Positions 1 through 9,239 of a DNA stretch of 64,000 nucleotides are shown here, piece by piece (position 1 is the stretch's first letter; every line of letters begins with the position of its first letter). The DNA is from Candidatus Gastranaerophilales bacterium. Lineage in GTDB: Bacteria > Cyanobacteriota > Vampirovibrionia > Gastranaerophilales > Gastranaerophilaceae. The notes under the pieces are model-generated. The model was not told the DNA's origin, did not search any database, and worked only from the letters and a program-made list of their open reading frames with translations. Position numbers and translations under genes: made by a program. The DNA lies in the NCBI GenBank assembly GCA_944326585.1, contig CALVEN010000002.1, forward strand, positions 62,001-126,000. Reading direction: 5' to 3'.

Positions 1-236
1 CCTTTCCCAGTATCAATAAAGAGATAATCTTCGTATTTATCAAAATTACCTATTTCATTTATAATAGACAGAATATTAACCAAAGATATATTTCCACTAG
101 TTGAGAAAAATCTTATTATTTTTTTCTTTTTAACAAATTTATCCCAAATTTTATATTCTAACCTAATAATGGGTGATAGAATATAGAATAAAAGCCACTT
201 TGTTATTCTTATAATTTTATAATCATTGATATTCAT
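1..236 (-). CDS. Unidentified envelope polysaccharide gene, 3' part cut off by window edge
   Basis: The first 78 codons of a gene start at the ATG at 236 and run off the window. The next upstream gene ends at 240, so it is the last visible member of the polysaccharide operon. The N-terminus has a hydrophobic patch (WLLFYILSPIIRL), then a basic stretch, then FFSTSGNISLVNIL, which vaguely recalls the first strand-loop of polysialyltransferase-like or LOS glycosyltransferases. That resemblance is weak, and the family is unassigned. The segment is very AT-rich, like the polymerase gene next to it, and suggests a horizontally acquired end of the cluster. Confidence 0.6.
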   Translation of the reverse strand, partial: MNINDYKIIRITKWLLFYILSPIIRLEYKIWDKFVKKKKIIRFFSTSGNISLVNILSIINEIGNFDKYEDYLFIDTGK

Positions 237-239
237 TAT

Positions 240-1664
240 TTAACCCTCTTTTGTAACTAAATAAAGACTTTTTTGAAATTGTTTATAATACATAATACAG
301 GGGATCGTCATTCCATATAAAAACCAAAAGTAAATAAAATTTGAACGTATATCATAAATAGAAAGACAAATAATTGTAATATATGTTTGTCTTAATCCTA
401 TAATAAATTGTTTAATCATTGTATCAGGAATTTTATTTTTTATAGCATTTAATTTTATGATGCTAAGTATAAGAAACGTATAAAATAATATTATTCCAAC
501 ACTTCCTGTATCAGAAAGGGCATTCCAAAAAATAGAACCACTTAACGTAATAAATTTATTATTATTTGATATGTTAAACAGTTGTTTTCGCATTCCAGTA
601 GGTAAAATATTATTTGTAGATTCTAGAACTTTATAGACCTGATATTCTGTATTTTTATAACCAACCCCAGTTATAGGATGTTGTAAAAAAATCTTAAATC
701 TAGCTTTGTATCCAAGCACTCGAGTGGCAAGAGATTCATCTATAAATACAATATTTATACCTAAATTATTTGTAAAGTTGATAATTCGAGTTAAAGCTCC
801 CCGAGGATTATAACGAAGATGAATCACACCTGTATTTATTACTATATTTGCACAAATAACAAGCATTAATATAATAATAAGCATAGTTTTAAAATATTTT
901 ATAATTATTTTATAAAAATAAATTAAGTTTATTATTATAAATATTATTAACCATATTGGTGATTGCACAAGTATAAGAGTAACAATATATAATGGAATAA
1001 AAGATTTTTTAAAAAAATAGTTAATATATTTATTATAAAATACTTTGAATTTAGATAAAACGATATTATAAACGATTGGAATATTAATACAGATAAACCC
1101 ACCCATATACCCAGGTTCTTCAAAAACACTTAAGACTCTTGTTGTACTTATAAAATCACGTCTATTTACAATAATATTTTGTATTGGTTCTAATATTGGA
1201 ACATTAATTTTATTAAACAAAAATACCAATATACCATATAAACAAATTAAATATATACTAATAAGTAAATATCGTATTAAATTTTTTAAAGAAATAAAAT
1301 GTGGTACTAACAAAGTAGGATAAATATACCAACTAATATTGTTATAAAAGAAAAGAGCAATAGCAGCATATAAAAAAATGGGAAATTTATAAATACCCAT
1401 AAATACCAAAAAGATACCACTGACAAATACCCAAGCTATATATAGCCACAATACTTTATAATATAGTTCCTTAAAAGTGAAAAATCTGATAAAGAATTTG
1501 GGATTAATTAGAATTAATAAAAAAAATGAAAGACCAATTATAATATCATAAAAAGGGATATTTGTTCCTGGAACATAAAAGCTTTGCAAAAATAAAAAGA
1601 ACAATGGTAAAAAAATTATGAATATTACTATTTTTTTAGGAATCATAGTTAATAAATTATTCAT
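240..1664 (-). CDS. Wzy/O-antigen ligase-like polysaccharide polymerase (multi-pass membrane protein)
   Basis: The 474-residue protein is almost entirely hydrophobic, with about ten or more predicted membrane segments and a larger polar loop near residues 280-370. This is the usual layout of Wzy polymerases and O-antigen ligases. I see no strict motif, so polymerase versus ligase is open; position in an operon with an initiating sugar transferase, heptose genes and a glycosyltransferase supports the role. It would join oligosaccharide repeat units on the periplasmic side of the inner membrane. It overlaps the glycosyltransferase gene by 8 bp. Base composition is clearly more AT-rich than the heptose genes, a common sign of exchange in surface polysaccharide loci. 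Confidence 0.7.
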   Translation of the reverse strand: MNNLLTMIPKKIVIFIIFLPLFFLFLQSFYVPGTNIPFYDIIIGLSFFLLILINPKFFIRFFTFKELYYKVLWLYIAWVFVSGIFLVFMGIYKFPIFLYAAIALFFYNNISWYIYPTLLVPHFISLKNLIRYLLISIYLICLYGILVFLFNKINVPILEPIQNIIVNRRDFISTTRVLSVFEEPGYMGGFICINIPIVYNIVLSKFKVFYNKYINYFFKKSFIPLYIVTLILVQSPIWLIIFIIINLIYFYKIIIKYFKTMLIIILMLVICANIVINTGVIHLRYNPRGALTRIINFTNNLGINIVFIDESLATRVLGYKARFKIFLQHPITGVGYKNTEYQVYKVLESTNNILPTGMRKQLFNISNNNKFITLSGSIFWNALSDTGSVGIILFYTFLILSIIKLNAIKNKIPDTMIKQFIIGLRQTYITIICLSIYDIRSNFIYFWFLYGMTIPCIMYYKQFQKSLYLVTKEG

Positions 1665-2859
1665 TTATCACCTCTTGAATAATTTTATCCCACTCATCAC
1701 CAACTTTTTCCCAAGAAAAATTATTTAGAATAAATTCTCTTGATTTTGTTGCAACATCATTTCGCAAACTATCATCTTTCATTATATCTATAACCTTTTT
1801 AGCAAAATCTTTTTCTGATATTGCAACTTTTAAAATATTTTCATCAGCCCCTATACCTTCTGCTCCCTCAGGAGTTGTTACAACTGGAATCCCCATAGAC
1901 ATAGCTTCTAAAATTTTATTTTGGATTCCTCCTGCAATTTTTACAGGACAAACTGATACTTTGCAGTCTTTCATATATTCTCTTACATCATCTACTCGTC
2001 CTGTGATTTCAATCCCATTAATTTCTTTTACAGCATCAAATAAATCTTTTCTAGGATTAGCCCCTATTATTTTAAATTTAGCATCCGGTATTTCTTTTTT
2101 TACCAATGGAAAAACTTTTGTTGCAAAATATATCGCAGCTTCTGAATTTGGAATATATTGCATAGATCCTACAAAACATATTTTATTTTTCTTCGAGAAA
2201 TCAATAGGCTTATAATATTCAATATCAGTAGCTAAGCCAATTATACTACAATTCGAAACATCTACATATTTTGATAAATAATTTTTATCCATCTCTGAAA
2301 TCATAATCTGTTTATCAGTACATAAACAAGCTTTTTTTTCGTAATTTTTAACTTTTAAATATTCAATTCCGATTTTAAATTTATCAAATATATTAGACTT
2401 TTCTTTAAATCTTCTTTCATACATCATGGATATTGCATCACATAAATGAATAATTTTTTTTATACTTTTGTGTTTTTCTAAATATGGCAAAGAACGTATT
2501 ATATATCCAATTATACAGTCGTATTTACCTGACGCTACCTCCTTATCAATAACTTTTTGCATCCCTCTGTCATAAAAATATTCTACTATAAACGGTTTAT
2601 CATTAAAAACAGCCTTTACTGCATTTAAATACGCTAATTTTTTGTTAAAGTTTACAGGAATAAGTTGTGTATAGAACTCATTATGTTCAAGCGCTCCATG
2701 CAAATCATCATCCTTTGAAACCAAAGTAACAAGTGTTATACGATTACCACGTTCTTTTAATTCCTTTAAATAATGATAGATATGAACTCTATCGCCGCCA
2801 ATTAAAGGCCAAGGGAGTCTTGTTGTTATGTATAAAATATTTAGTCCTTTGTTATCCAA
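1657..2859 (-). CDS. GT4-type glycosyltransferase
   Basis: This 400-residue protein has the GT-B layout. An N-terminal Rossmann half opens with LPWPLIGGDRVHIYHYLKEL (residues ~14-33), the acceptor-side glycine loop. The C-terminal half carries KILEAMSMGIPVVTTPEGAEG (around residues 315-335), the donor-nucleotide E-x7-E region of family 4. The N-terminus resembles the sugar transferases found beside exopolysaccharide/PEP-CTERM systems (TIGR03087-like). It probably adds a sugar, perhaps the heptose made by the neighbouring genes, to the lipid-linked unit at the cytoplasmic membrane face. It overlaps hddA by 19 bp and the polymerase gene by 8 bp, so translation is probably coupled. Donor and acceptor cannot be read from the sequence. 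Confidence 0.85.
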   Translation of the reverse strand: MDNKGLNILYITTRLPWPLIGGDRVHIYHYLKELKERGNRITLVTLVSKDDDLHGALEHNEFYTQLIPVNFNKKLAYLNAVKAVFNDKPFIVEYFYDRGMQKVIDKEVASGKYDCIIGYIIRSLPYLEKHKSIKKIIHLCDAISMMYERRFKEKSNIFDKFKIGIEYLKVKNYEKKACLCTDKQIMISEMDKNYLSKYVDVSNCSIIGLATDIEYYKPIDFSKKNKICFVGSMQYIPNSEAAIYFATKVFPLVKKEIPDAKFKIIGANPRKDLFDAVKEINGIEITGRVDDVREYMKDCKVSVCPVKIAGGIQNKILEAMSMGIPVVTTPEGAEGIGADENILKVAISEKDFAKKVIDIMKDDSLRNDVATKSREFILNNFSWEKVGDEWDKIIQEVINE

Positions 2860-3869
2860 CTTTCTGCTCCTAAATTTGTAAATCTAAACCTTCTGAATTC
2901 TCCGCCGAGTTTTGACAGCTCTGCAATTACACGGTATCTTGTATTTTTCGGACAATAGAACATAAAAAATCCACCGCCGCCGGCACCTGATATTTTGCCA
3001 CCAGTTGCACCGGCCCTTAGTGCTGTTTCATAAATTTTATCAATTACAGGATTAGAAATCGAGACAGACATTTTCTTTTTGTTTTCCCAACCGGTATTTA
3101 AAAGTTTGCCCATTTCTGATAAATTTCCTGTCAATAGCGCCTCTTTCATATCATATGACTGCTGTTTTAATTTATGCATTGCATCAAGAGCTTTTTCATC
3201 CTTTTTCTTTGTATTTTCAACCTGACTTTCAATAATTTTTGCAGAAAGTCTGCTTGTGCCTGTGTAATACAAAAGAACATTAAATTCCAGCTCATTTACA
3301 TATTCTTTTCTAATTCTTAACGGATTAACAAGGACTTTTTCATTTTTTGCAAATTCCATAAAATTAAATCCACCAAAGGCTGCTGCATACTGATCCTGCC
3401 GGCCGCCTGCCATTTTTAAATCTTCACGTTCAATACTCCAGGCAAGTTTTGCAAGGTCATATTCACCTAGAGGCAGATTCTGCCATTCCTGAAACGCTTT
3501 TACAATTGCAACAACAAGAGTTGAACTTGAACCTAAACCGCTGCCTGCAGGCGCATCAACATATGTTGTCAAAGTAAAACTTAAAGGGTTTTTTATAAAA
3601 TCTTTTACAAGACGGTTATAAACCCCTTTTAATAAATCAAATCTACCATCTATTTCCAAATGTTCTACTGCTTCAAAAGTTGCAAATTCTGCTCTGTCTT
3701 CACAACGAAATTCAATTTTTCCGTCATCTCGAGGTTCAATTGTTGCATAGGCATACATATTTATACAAGCATTAAGAATTGAACCGCCATAAATATCACA
3801 ATACGGACTTACATCAGTTCCGCCGCCGGCAAGACCAATTCTTAACGGTGCTTTTGATCTTATAAGCAT
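2841..3869 (-). CDS. hddA: D-glycero-alpha-D-manno-heptose-7-phosphate kinase
   Basis: A GHMP-family kinase of 342 residues, the usual length for HddA. The N-terminal PLRIGLAGGGTD (residues 8-19) and the ATP-binding loop PAGSGLGSSS (107-116) are both clear, as is the C-terminal glycine-rich GKISGAGGGGFF motif near residues 291-302. The enzyme phosphorylates D-glycero-D-manno-heptose 7-phosphate at C1 with alpha configuration, committing heptose to the GDP branch used for S-layer glycans, capsules or O-antigens rather than the ADP branch of LPS core. It lies between gmhA and the glycosyltransferase gene, with overlaps of 10 and 19 bp, and together with the fused HddC-GmhB gene completes the pathway. 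Confidence 0.9.
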   Translation of the reverse strand: MLIRSKAPLRIGLAGGGTDVSPYCDIYGGSILNACINMYAYATIEPRDDGKIEFRCEDRAEFATFEAVEHLEIDGRFDLLKGVYNRLVKDFIKNPLSFTLTTYVDAPAGSGLGSSSTLVVAIVKAFQEWQNLPLGEYDLAKLAWSIEREDLKMAGGRQDQYAAAFGGFNFMEFAKNEKVLVNPLRIRKEYVNELEFNVLLYYTGTSRLSAKIIESQVENTKKKDEKALDAMHKLKQQSYDMKEALLTGNLSEMGKLLNTGWENKKKMSVSISNPVIDKIYETALRAGATGGKISGAGGGGFFMFYCPKNTRYRVIAELSKLGGEFRRFRFTNLGAESWITKD

Positions 3870-4447
3870 ACTTTTTCTCCCTTAAATATAGCTTCCTCAA
3901 CTAATGCACAGATTATATGACCTATCATAATATGAGATTCCTGAATTGTCGGTGTACTGTCAGACGGTACTTTAATTATATAATCACAAATATCATCCAT
4001 TTTGCAAGTCTTTTCCCCGACAAGTCCGATAGTTGTTACATTTTTCTTTTTTGATTCAACAAGAGCGTTCACAATATTTTCAGAATTACCGGATGTTGAA
4101 ATTGCAATAAAAACATCCCCATCATTTGCATTTGCCTGAATCTGGCGTGAAAAAGATTTTTCATAACCATAGTCATTTCCAATTGCAGTTAAAATTGATG
4201 TATCTGTTGCAAGAGAAAACGCACTCAAACCCGGACGGTCAAAAAAGAATTTTGATACGAGTTCACCTGCTATATGCTGTGCATCGCCGGCAGATCCTCC
4301 GTTGCCGGCTGTCAGAACTTTTTTGCCGTTTTTATAGGCATTGATTATAGCATTTGCAGCTTGATTAATTGTTTCAATAATATTTTTATCATTCAAAATT
4401 TTTTGTTTTGTTTCAATTGATGTCTGAATATAATTTTCTATGAACAT
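3860..4447 (-). CDS. gmhA: D-sedoheptulose-7-phosphate isomerase
   Basis: The 195-residue SIS-domain protein has the GmhA hallmarks: AGNGGSAGDAQHIAGEL (residues 47-63) and ISTSGNSENI (116-125), which hold the phosphate, plus E162-region residues near the C-terminus (TIQESHIMIGH). It converts sedoheptulose 7-phosphate to D-glycero-D-manno-heptose 7-phosphate in the cytosol, the first step of nucleotide-activated heptose synthesis. It abuts the HddC-GmhB fusion gene with no gap and overlaps hddA by 10 bp, so the four activities are co-translated. Length and motifs are complete; nothing looks degraded. Confidence 0.93.
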   Translation of the reverse strand: MFIENYIQTSIETKQKILNDKNIIETINQAANAIINAYKNGKKVLTAGNGGSAGDAQHIAGELVSKFFFDRPGLSAFSLATDTSILTAIGNDYGYEKSFSRQIQANANDGDVFIAISTSGNSENIVNALVESKKKNVTTIGLVGEKTCKMDDICDYIIKVPSDSTPTIQESHIMIGHIICALVEEAIFKGEKVCL

Positions 4448-5626
4448 TTAGACAAAATCCCTTTCTTTAATTATTACACACTCCAGATATGGTAATTTAA
4501 TATTGTCAATTTCAGCATTATCGCCGACCATCAATGAATTTTTTAAATCAATTTTTAATGTTTCGCAGGCCTTTAGAATCATTCCGGGGTTGGGTTTTCT
4601 AAGAAGCGAATCATATGTGAATTTTTCAATTACGCCGTCTTTGTGATACGGACAAAATTCAATATCATCAAATCTAACACCTTTTAACAGGTAAAATTCT
4701 TGTATCCCTTCAAACCCTTCAAACATTTCGTCAAAATTAAACTTATTTTTAGCAATTCCTGCCTGATTTGTAACCATTACGATATGGTAATTTTTATCGG
4801 AATAGTTTTTTACAATGTCGATTGTGCTTTCTATTATTTCAAAATCACTTCCATACGGATATTCGGTATTAACAATCAAAGTTCCGTCTTTATCAATAAA
4901 AAGTGCAGGTTTTTTCTCTTTGTTAATCCAAAGCGGAATGTATATTTGGGCTTTAGAATAATCCTCGGGTATACCTATATCTATAAAATAACCTCCGAGC
5001 GGCAATCCGAATAATTCATTATTGCCCAGAAGTTTTGGAAAAATTTCCGTTTCAAGCGAGATGAATTGTCCTGTGAAATTTTTTATAAAATCGTTTAAAA
5101 CAGATTTTTTCAAATAATAAATTCCGCCGTTAATATATCCGTCAATTCTATTTTTAGGTAAATTCCCTTTTTCAACAAAAGATATAATTTTGAAATTATC
5201 ATCAATATCAACAAAGCCGTATCTTTGAATATTATTTGTATACCTTAAAGCAATTGTGCAAGGTTTATCTTTGCCAAAATCTTCTAAAATTGAAAAATCA
5301 ATATCGAAGAATGTATCACCATTAATTACAAAAAAATCGTCATGCAGTTGATTAAAGGCATTTAAAATCGCACCGCCTGTACCGAGTGCGGATTCTTCTT
5401 TTATAAATAAGGAATTTTTTAAATCTTTAAAGTGATTTTCAATAATTTCAGACTTATATCCGGTTAAGAATAGAAAATTATCAAATCCCTGGCTTTGCAG
5501 TTGCTTGATTATATACTCCAAAAAAGGAATATCATTAATAGGTGCCATTGGTTTTGGAACATCAGACACAATATGTGATAATCTTGTGCCAAACCCTCCG
5601 GCCAAAATTACCGCCTGTCTAGCCAT
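4448..5626 (-). CDS. Fused heptose-1-phosphate guanylyltransferase / heptose-1,7-bisphosphate phosphatase (HddC-GmhB)
   Basis: Two enzymes lie in one 392-residue chain. Residues 1-~232 are a sugar-nucleotide transferase with LAGGFGTRL (9-17), KP (25-26) and NGDTFFDID (102-110), matching HddC. Residues ~240-392 are a HAD phosphatase with DKDGTL (245-250), TNQAGIAK (286-293), RKPNPGM (343-349) and GDNAEID (368-374), matching GmhB. GmhB normally binds zinc through CxH...CxC; here CPYH (325-328) is kept but the second pair is replaced by SLL before RKP, so the zinc site is incomplete. The fusion places steps 3 and 4 of GDP-D-glycero-alpha-D-manno-heptose synthesis on one polypeptide. It overlaps the sugar transferase gene by 8 bp. 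Confidence 0.88.
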   Translation of the reverse strand: MARQAVILAGGFGTRLSHIVSDVPKPMAPINDIPFLEYIIKQLQSQGFDNFLFLTGYKSEIIENHFKDLKNSLFIKEESALGTGGAILNAFNQLHDDFFVINGDTFFDIDFSILEDFGKDKPCTIALRYTNNIQRYGFVDIDDNFKIISFVEKGNLPKNRIDGYINGGIYYLKKSVLNDFIKNFTGQFISLETEIFPKLLGNNELFGLPLGGYFIDIGIPEDYSKAQIYIPLWINKEKKPALFIDKDGTLIVNTEYPYGSDFEIIESTIDIVKNYSDKNYHIVMVTNQAGIAKNKFNFDEMFEGFEGIQEFYLLKGVRFDDIEFCPYHKDGVIEKFTYDSLLRKPNPGMILKACETLKIDLKNSLMVGDNAEIDNIKLPYLECVIIKERDFV

Positions 5627-6983
5627 GGCGTCCTCCGAGAGCCAAGAACACTGCTTTCACTAAAATTCCGATTTCCCATAAAATATTTCTGTGTTTTAAA
5701 TAATATAAATCGTATTGAAGTTTTTCCGTAACGTCTTCATTAGAAATACAATGTCCTTGATTAATTTGAGCCCAGCCGGTCCAGCCTGTTTTAACCCACT
5801 GACGACAAGGGTAATACGGAATTTCATTATATACTTTTACAAGATCATCCCATTCAGCGCGTGGACCCACAATCGACATTTCACCTTTTAAAATATTTAT
5901 CATTTGCGGAATTTCGTCAAATCTTGCTTTTCTTACAAATTTACAAAACGGAATTACTCTGTTGTCAGAGTCTTGAGGTTCGGTATGTTCAATATTTTCC
6001 GCATCCGGAACATAATCATTCACATACATTGTTCTCAGTTTATATACCTTAAACACTTTGCCGTTTTTGCCGACTCTGTTTTGAGTATAAACTGCATCTC
6101 CTCCGTCAGTTTTTTTAACCCTTATTCCGATATATAAAAGTATCGGGAAAGTAACAGTTAAAATAATTGACGCCGCAACTATATCGTAAATTCTTTTACA
6201 AATGTCATAAATTCTTGAACGTTTATTCATAAAATCATAAAACAGCCAGTTTACGGACATTTTATCAATAAAATATTTACCCGTAACCATTTCATAAAAT
6301 TCAGGCATTTTATAAACCTTTACGGATCTTGGAATACTTTGAACCATTTCTGTCAACAGTTCTTCTTCCATACGTCTTTCGATTGCTACAATTAAAATAT
6401 CCGTCCGGGTCTTTTTTATAACTTCTTTTAAATTTTTCGGTTTTGCAAGAACTTTTATGTTTGAATCGGTATTTGAATCGTCTGTATCAGCGATAAATCC
6501 TGCAATATTCATTTTTAAAGCTTTTTTATTCTGAATTTCATTTGCAATAATTTGAGCATTTTCACCTGTTCCGAGGATTAAAACATTTTTGGGTCTTTTA
6601 ATATTAAAAAGGTAGTAATGAAAACCGATTCGATATAATCTTAAAACTACAAAAACGGTCAATAAATTTGCAAGAAGATATTCAAAAATATCAGGACTTT
6701 GAGCCAGAGTCAAAAGTAAAATGGCTGCAGGAATTTGAGAAAATACAACTCCTTCAAAAAGCAAATAAAAATTTTTTAAGGTGACATTGAATTCTCTGAT
6801 TTTATAATTATCTTTTAAAAATAAAACACATAAACCTGTTAAAACTGTTATCAAAACAGTTATATCCAAAAAGTTTTCGGGCAATTTAAAATATGTATAC
6901 CAGAACGTAGCTGATACCAGTAAAGTACACATATCAAACAAAAACATCACAACAATAGATCTGGATATTAATTTCAAAATCAT
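5619..6983 (-). CDS. Undecaprenyl-phosphate sugar phosphotransferase (initiating transferase)
   Basis: The 454-residue protein has four N-terminal membrane segments (to ~residue 120), a central CoA-binding-like Rossmann region with VLILGTGENAQIIANEI (~137-153), and a C-terminal bacterial sugar transferase domain. That domain starts at the KRIYDIVAASI reentrant helix (~266) and carries KVYKLRTM, RKARFDEIPQ, LKGEMSIVGPR and KTGWTGWAQIN. This is the WbaP/WcaJ-type polyprenyl phosphohexose transferase fold, which loads the first sugar phosphate on undecaprenyl phosphate at the inner membrane. It is first in the minus-strand operon and overlaps the HddC-GmhB gene. The transferred sugar is not predictable. 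Confidence 0.9.
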   Translation of the reverse strand: MILKLISRSIVVMFLFDMCTLLVSATFWYTYFKLPENFLDITVLITVLTGLCVLFLKDNYKIREFNVTLKNFYLLFEGVVFSQIPAAILLLTLAQSPDIFEYLLANLLTVFVVLRLYRIGFHYYLFNIKRPKNVLILGTGENAQIIANEIQNKKALKMNIAGFIADTDDSNTDSNIKVLAKPKNLKEVIKKTRTDILIVAIERRMEEELLTEMVQSIPRSVKVYKMPEFYEMVTGKYFIDKMSVNWLFYDFMNKRSRIYDICKRIYDIVAASIILTVTFPILLYIGIRVKKTDGGDAVYTQNRVGKNGKVFKVYKLRTMYVNDYVPDAENIEHTEPQDSDNRVIPFCKFVRKARFDEIPQMINILKGEMSIVGPRAEWDDLVKVYNEIPYYPCRQWVKTGWTGWAQINQGHCISNEDVTEKLQYDLYYLKHRNILWEIGILVKAVFLALGGRHG

Positions 6984-7152
6984 ACCTCAATATCAATTTT
7001 AATAGTACAACAAACACAAAAAAAATAAACCCCCCCTCTATCGGGTAAGAAATAATTTTATCAAAATATAAAATTTTTGTAACAATAACGCAAAAACACT
7101 AAATCTTATAAAAAAAAATACCGATAAAATAAAAAAGTGTAAAAGGAAAAAT
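6984..7152. promoter_or_regulatory. Divergent intergenic region with a C7 run
   Basis: This 169-bp AT-rich gap separates the polysaccharide operon from the calpain-like gene and must hold both promoters. On the minus strand a TACTAT box lies about 25 bp upstream of the sugar transferase ATG. A run of seven C (7030-7036, G on the minus strand) sits just upstream of that box, roughly in the spacer/-35 zone. Such a run could alter promoter spacing by slippage, but seven is short. The calpain-like gene has a clear AAAAGGA Shine-Dalgarno site. Confidence 0.3.
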
Positions 7153-9192
7153 ATGCTCGAACGTATTCAAAATACAGGCAATACACAAAATGTTTCCAAA
7201 ACGTTGTCAATCGGCAAAGACGGCGAAACATTTGATTTTAATATTTTCGGAAACGGCTTTGCCACAAACAAAGTATTTGATGAAATTTTAAAAGACTATG
7301 ATACAGACAACAGCGGGATTATAGAAAAAAACGAACTTGAAGCTTTTAAAAAAGCTTTGATGAAAGCTGCCGGCGAAGACAATATTCTGGATACAAAAGA
7401 ACTGAATAAATTACTAACCAAATCCGAAAAAACCACTGAATTTTCGATAAAAACAACCGCTCTGTTCAAAGCTTTTATTACTGCAATGAAAAACGGACCC
7501 GATAAATTAAAACTAAACGAATCGTCTCCGAGAGAAACAACTCTGACATCAATGGCAGAGGACGGCTCAGGCGTCATGGTGGTTTTATTCAAATCCGGAA
7601 ACGGCAAAGATGCTTATGTGGTAAAAACGTTTTCGGCAGGCGGCAAATTAAAAGAATCAACCGAATGCAATAATGTTGAATATAAAGACGGTGTTCCCAT
7701 GCCTTTCAGAGGATCTAAAAATTTAACCTCGCATATTGTATACAACGATAAAGGACAAATAACAGAACAAACATCCGTTTACCAAGGTGATAAACGGATA
7801 GCACAATACTCTGACAGCACTTTTAACCAATATGATGACAACGGGAATTTAATTTACCGAGCTGAAAAATTTACAAACCGTACAAATGGAAACAAAGATG
7901 CTATACTCACCTTATACGGAGAGGGGAATACCGTTAAACAAAAATTTACTTATTCTGAAGCATTCGGACTTAAAAGAACAGAATTAATAAATTACGATAA
8001 CAATGAAATAATAAGCAAAGAAGTTAAACATGAAAAAGAAGATATCGTAACCGTAGAAGAATACAGCGGCAAAAATCTTGCTAACCGTCTGGAGCATCTG
8101 CCGGATAAAATCACCGTATACGACAAATCAACAGGCAGGATTAAATCCGTTGAAACCAATATATTTGACGAACACGGCATTTTAACGGGCAAAATACTTA
8201 ATGAAAATAATACCGTAAAACAATTTGACTATACTGATGTAAACGGCATCATAGAACATTCAAAACAAGGCGGCATAGGAAATTGTTTTTTACTCGGGAC
8301 AATAAACTCCTTAAATACGTCAACCGCAGGGCGTGAAATTCTGAACAATTCCGTTAAAAAAGAAACAATTACTGACGAAAACGGCAAAGAACAAATTGTA
8401 TACAGAATATCTTTTAAGGGTGCAGCACAAATTACGGAAGATTTGACAAACGGAATAAGAAATTTTCCGAAAGACAAAGTCTTTATACAGCCTGAATACA
8501 CTATAACTGCCGAAGAATTGGAAGAAGCTGCATTAAAATCAGGCAAAAATTATTCTTCCGGCGACAAAGACGTTTTGCTGCATGAATTAGCATACGAAAA
8601 ATACCGTCAGGATGTTGTAAAAACAATACAAGCAAATGACGTGGATGATAGCCCGATAAGCGCGCCCAAATATATATCCGGACTTGATGTTCCGACAGGT
8701 TTCGGCACCAATCCAGAAGATATCGGAAGCGGCAACACGCTGGGTATGACAATGTATTTATATACCGGCAAAAAATCTGATGTATATTTCAACACTTCAA
8801 ACAAATTACCGGTCTGCGAAATTGATTCCGACGGGAATATATCTGCTGTTAAAAACAATACCGCAGACAATAACGCCATGGCCATTGAAAGCGAATCAAA
8901 CGTTTTTAATAAACGCTACGACGACGCGGAACAGGTGATTAAATTACTAAAAAATAATACCGATAAAGAAGGCAATTTTAAAAATTATATAGTTGAAACA
9001 AGCTTGAATATTACCTCTCAAATAGTTGACGGCAAAGCAGTAAGTAATGCAGGCCATGCTTTTACCATAAAAGGCATTAAAGGAAATAAAGTAATTTTAA
9101 TAAACCCGTGGGATTCCAGCAAAGAAGCTGAAATCAGCATCAAAGATTTTATAAAAGCAGCCGGAGCAATAAATATAGTAAACTTGGAATAA
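7153..9192 (+). CDS. EF-hand and calpain-like (C2) cysteine protease
   Basis: This 679-residue protein has an EF-hand loop at residues 50-61 with all ligand positions filled (D50, D52, S54, G55, E58, E61). A middle region follows of short YDDNGNLIY-type repeats that resemble RHS/MORN-like beta repeats (~190-350). The C-terminal half is a papain-fold calpain domain. GGIGNCFLLGTINSL places the catalytic Cys at 378, AGHAFTIKGI places the His at 635, and LINPWD places the Asn at 651, the order and context of the calpain triad. No signal peptide is visible. It is probably a calcium-responsive protease; export and substrates are unknown. The ATG follows a good Shine-Dalgarno site. It converges with the mTERF-like gene. 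Confidence 0.75.
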   Translation: MLERIQNTGNTQNVSKTLSIGKDGETFDFNIFGNGFATNKVFDEILKDYDTDNSGIIEKNELEAFKKALMKAAGEDNILDTKELNKLLTKSEKTTEFSIKTTALFKAFITAMKNGPDKLKLNESSPRETTLTSMAEDGSGVMVVLFKSGNGKDAYVVKTFSAGGKLKESTECNNVEYKDGVPMPFRGSKNLTSHIVYNDKGQITEQTSVYQGDKRIAQYSDSTFNQYDDNGNLIYRAEKFTNRTNGNKDAILTLYGEGNTVKQKFTYSEAFGLKRTELINYDNNEIISKEVKHEKEDIVTVEEYSGKNLANRLEHLPDKITVYDKSTGRIKSVETNIFDEHGILTGKILNENNTVKQFDYTDVNGIIEHSKQGGIGNCFLLGTINSLNTSTAGREILNNSVKKETITDENGKEQIVYRISFKGAAQITEDLTNGIRNFPKDKVFIQPEYTITAEELEEAALKSGKNYSSGDKDVLLHELAYEKYRQDVVKTIQANDVDDSPISAPKYISGLDVPTGFGTNPEDIGSGNTLGMTMYLYTGKKSDVYFNTSNKLPVCEIDSDGNISAVKNNTADNNAMAIESESNVFNKRYDDAEQVIKLLKNNTDKEGNFKNYIVETSLNITSQIVDGKAVSNAGHAFTIKGIKGNKVILINPWDSSKEAEISIKDFIKAAGAINIVNLE

Positions 9193-9239
9193 TGCTTCTA
9201 TCAGGTTCCCCGAAATCCGATTCCGACAATATTTATAGT

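Noticed and set aside
1961-2215. Long antisense open frames inside many genes (for example here and at 24545-24862)
   Set aside because: They mirror strongly coding opposite strands, lack ribosome sites, and have compositions typical of shadow frames.
7030-7036. C7 run as another phase-variation tract
   Set aside because: It is intergenic and short; without a firm promoter position it is not counted with the pilin switches.
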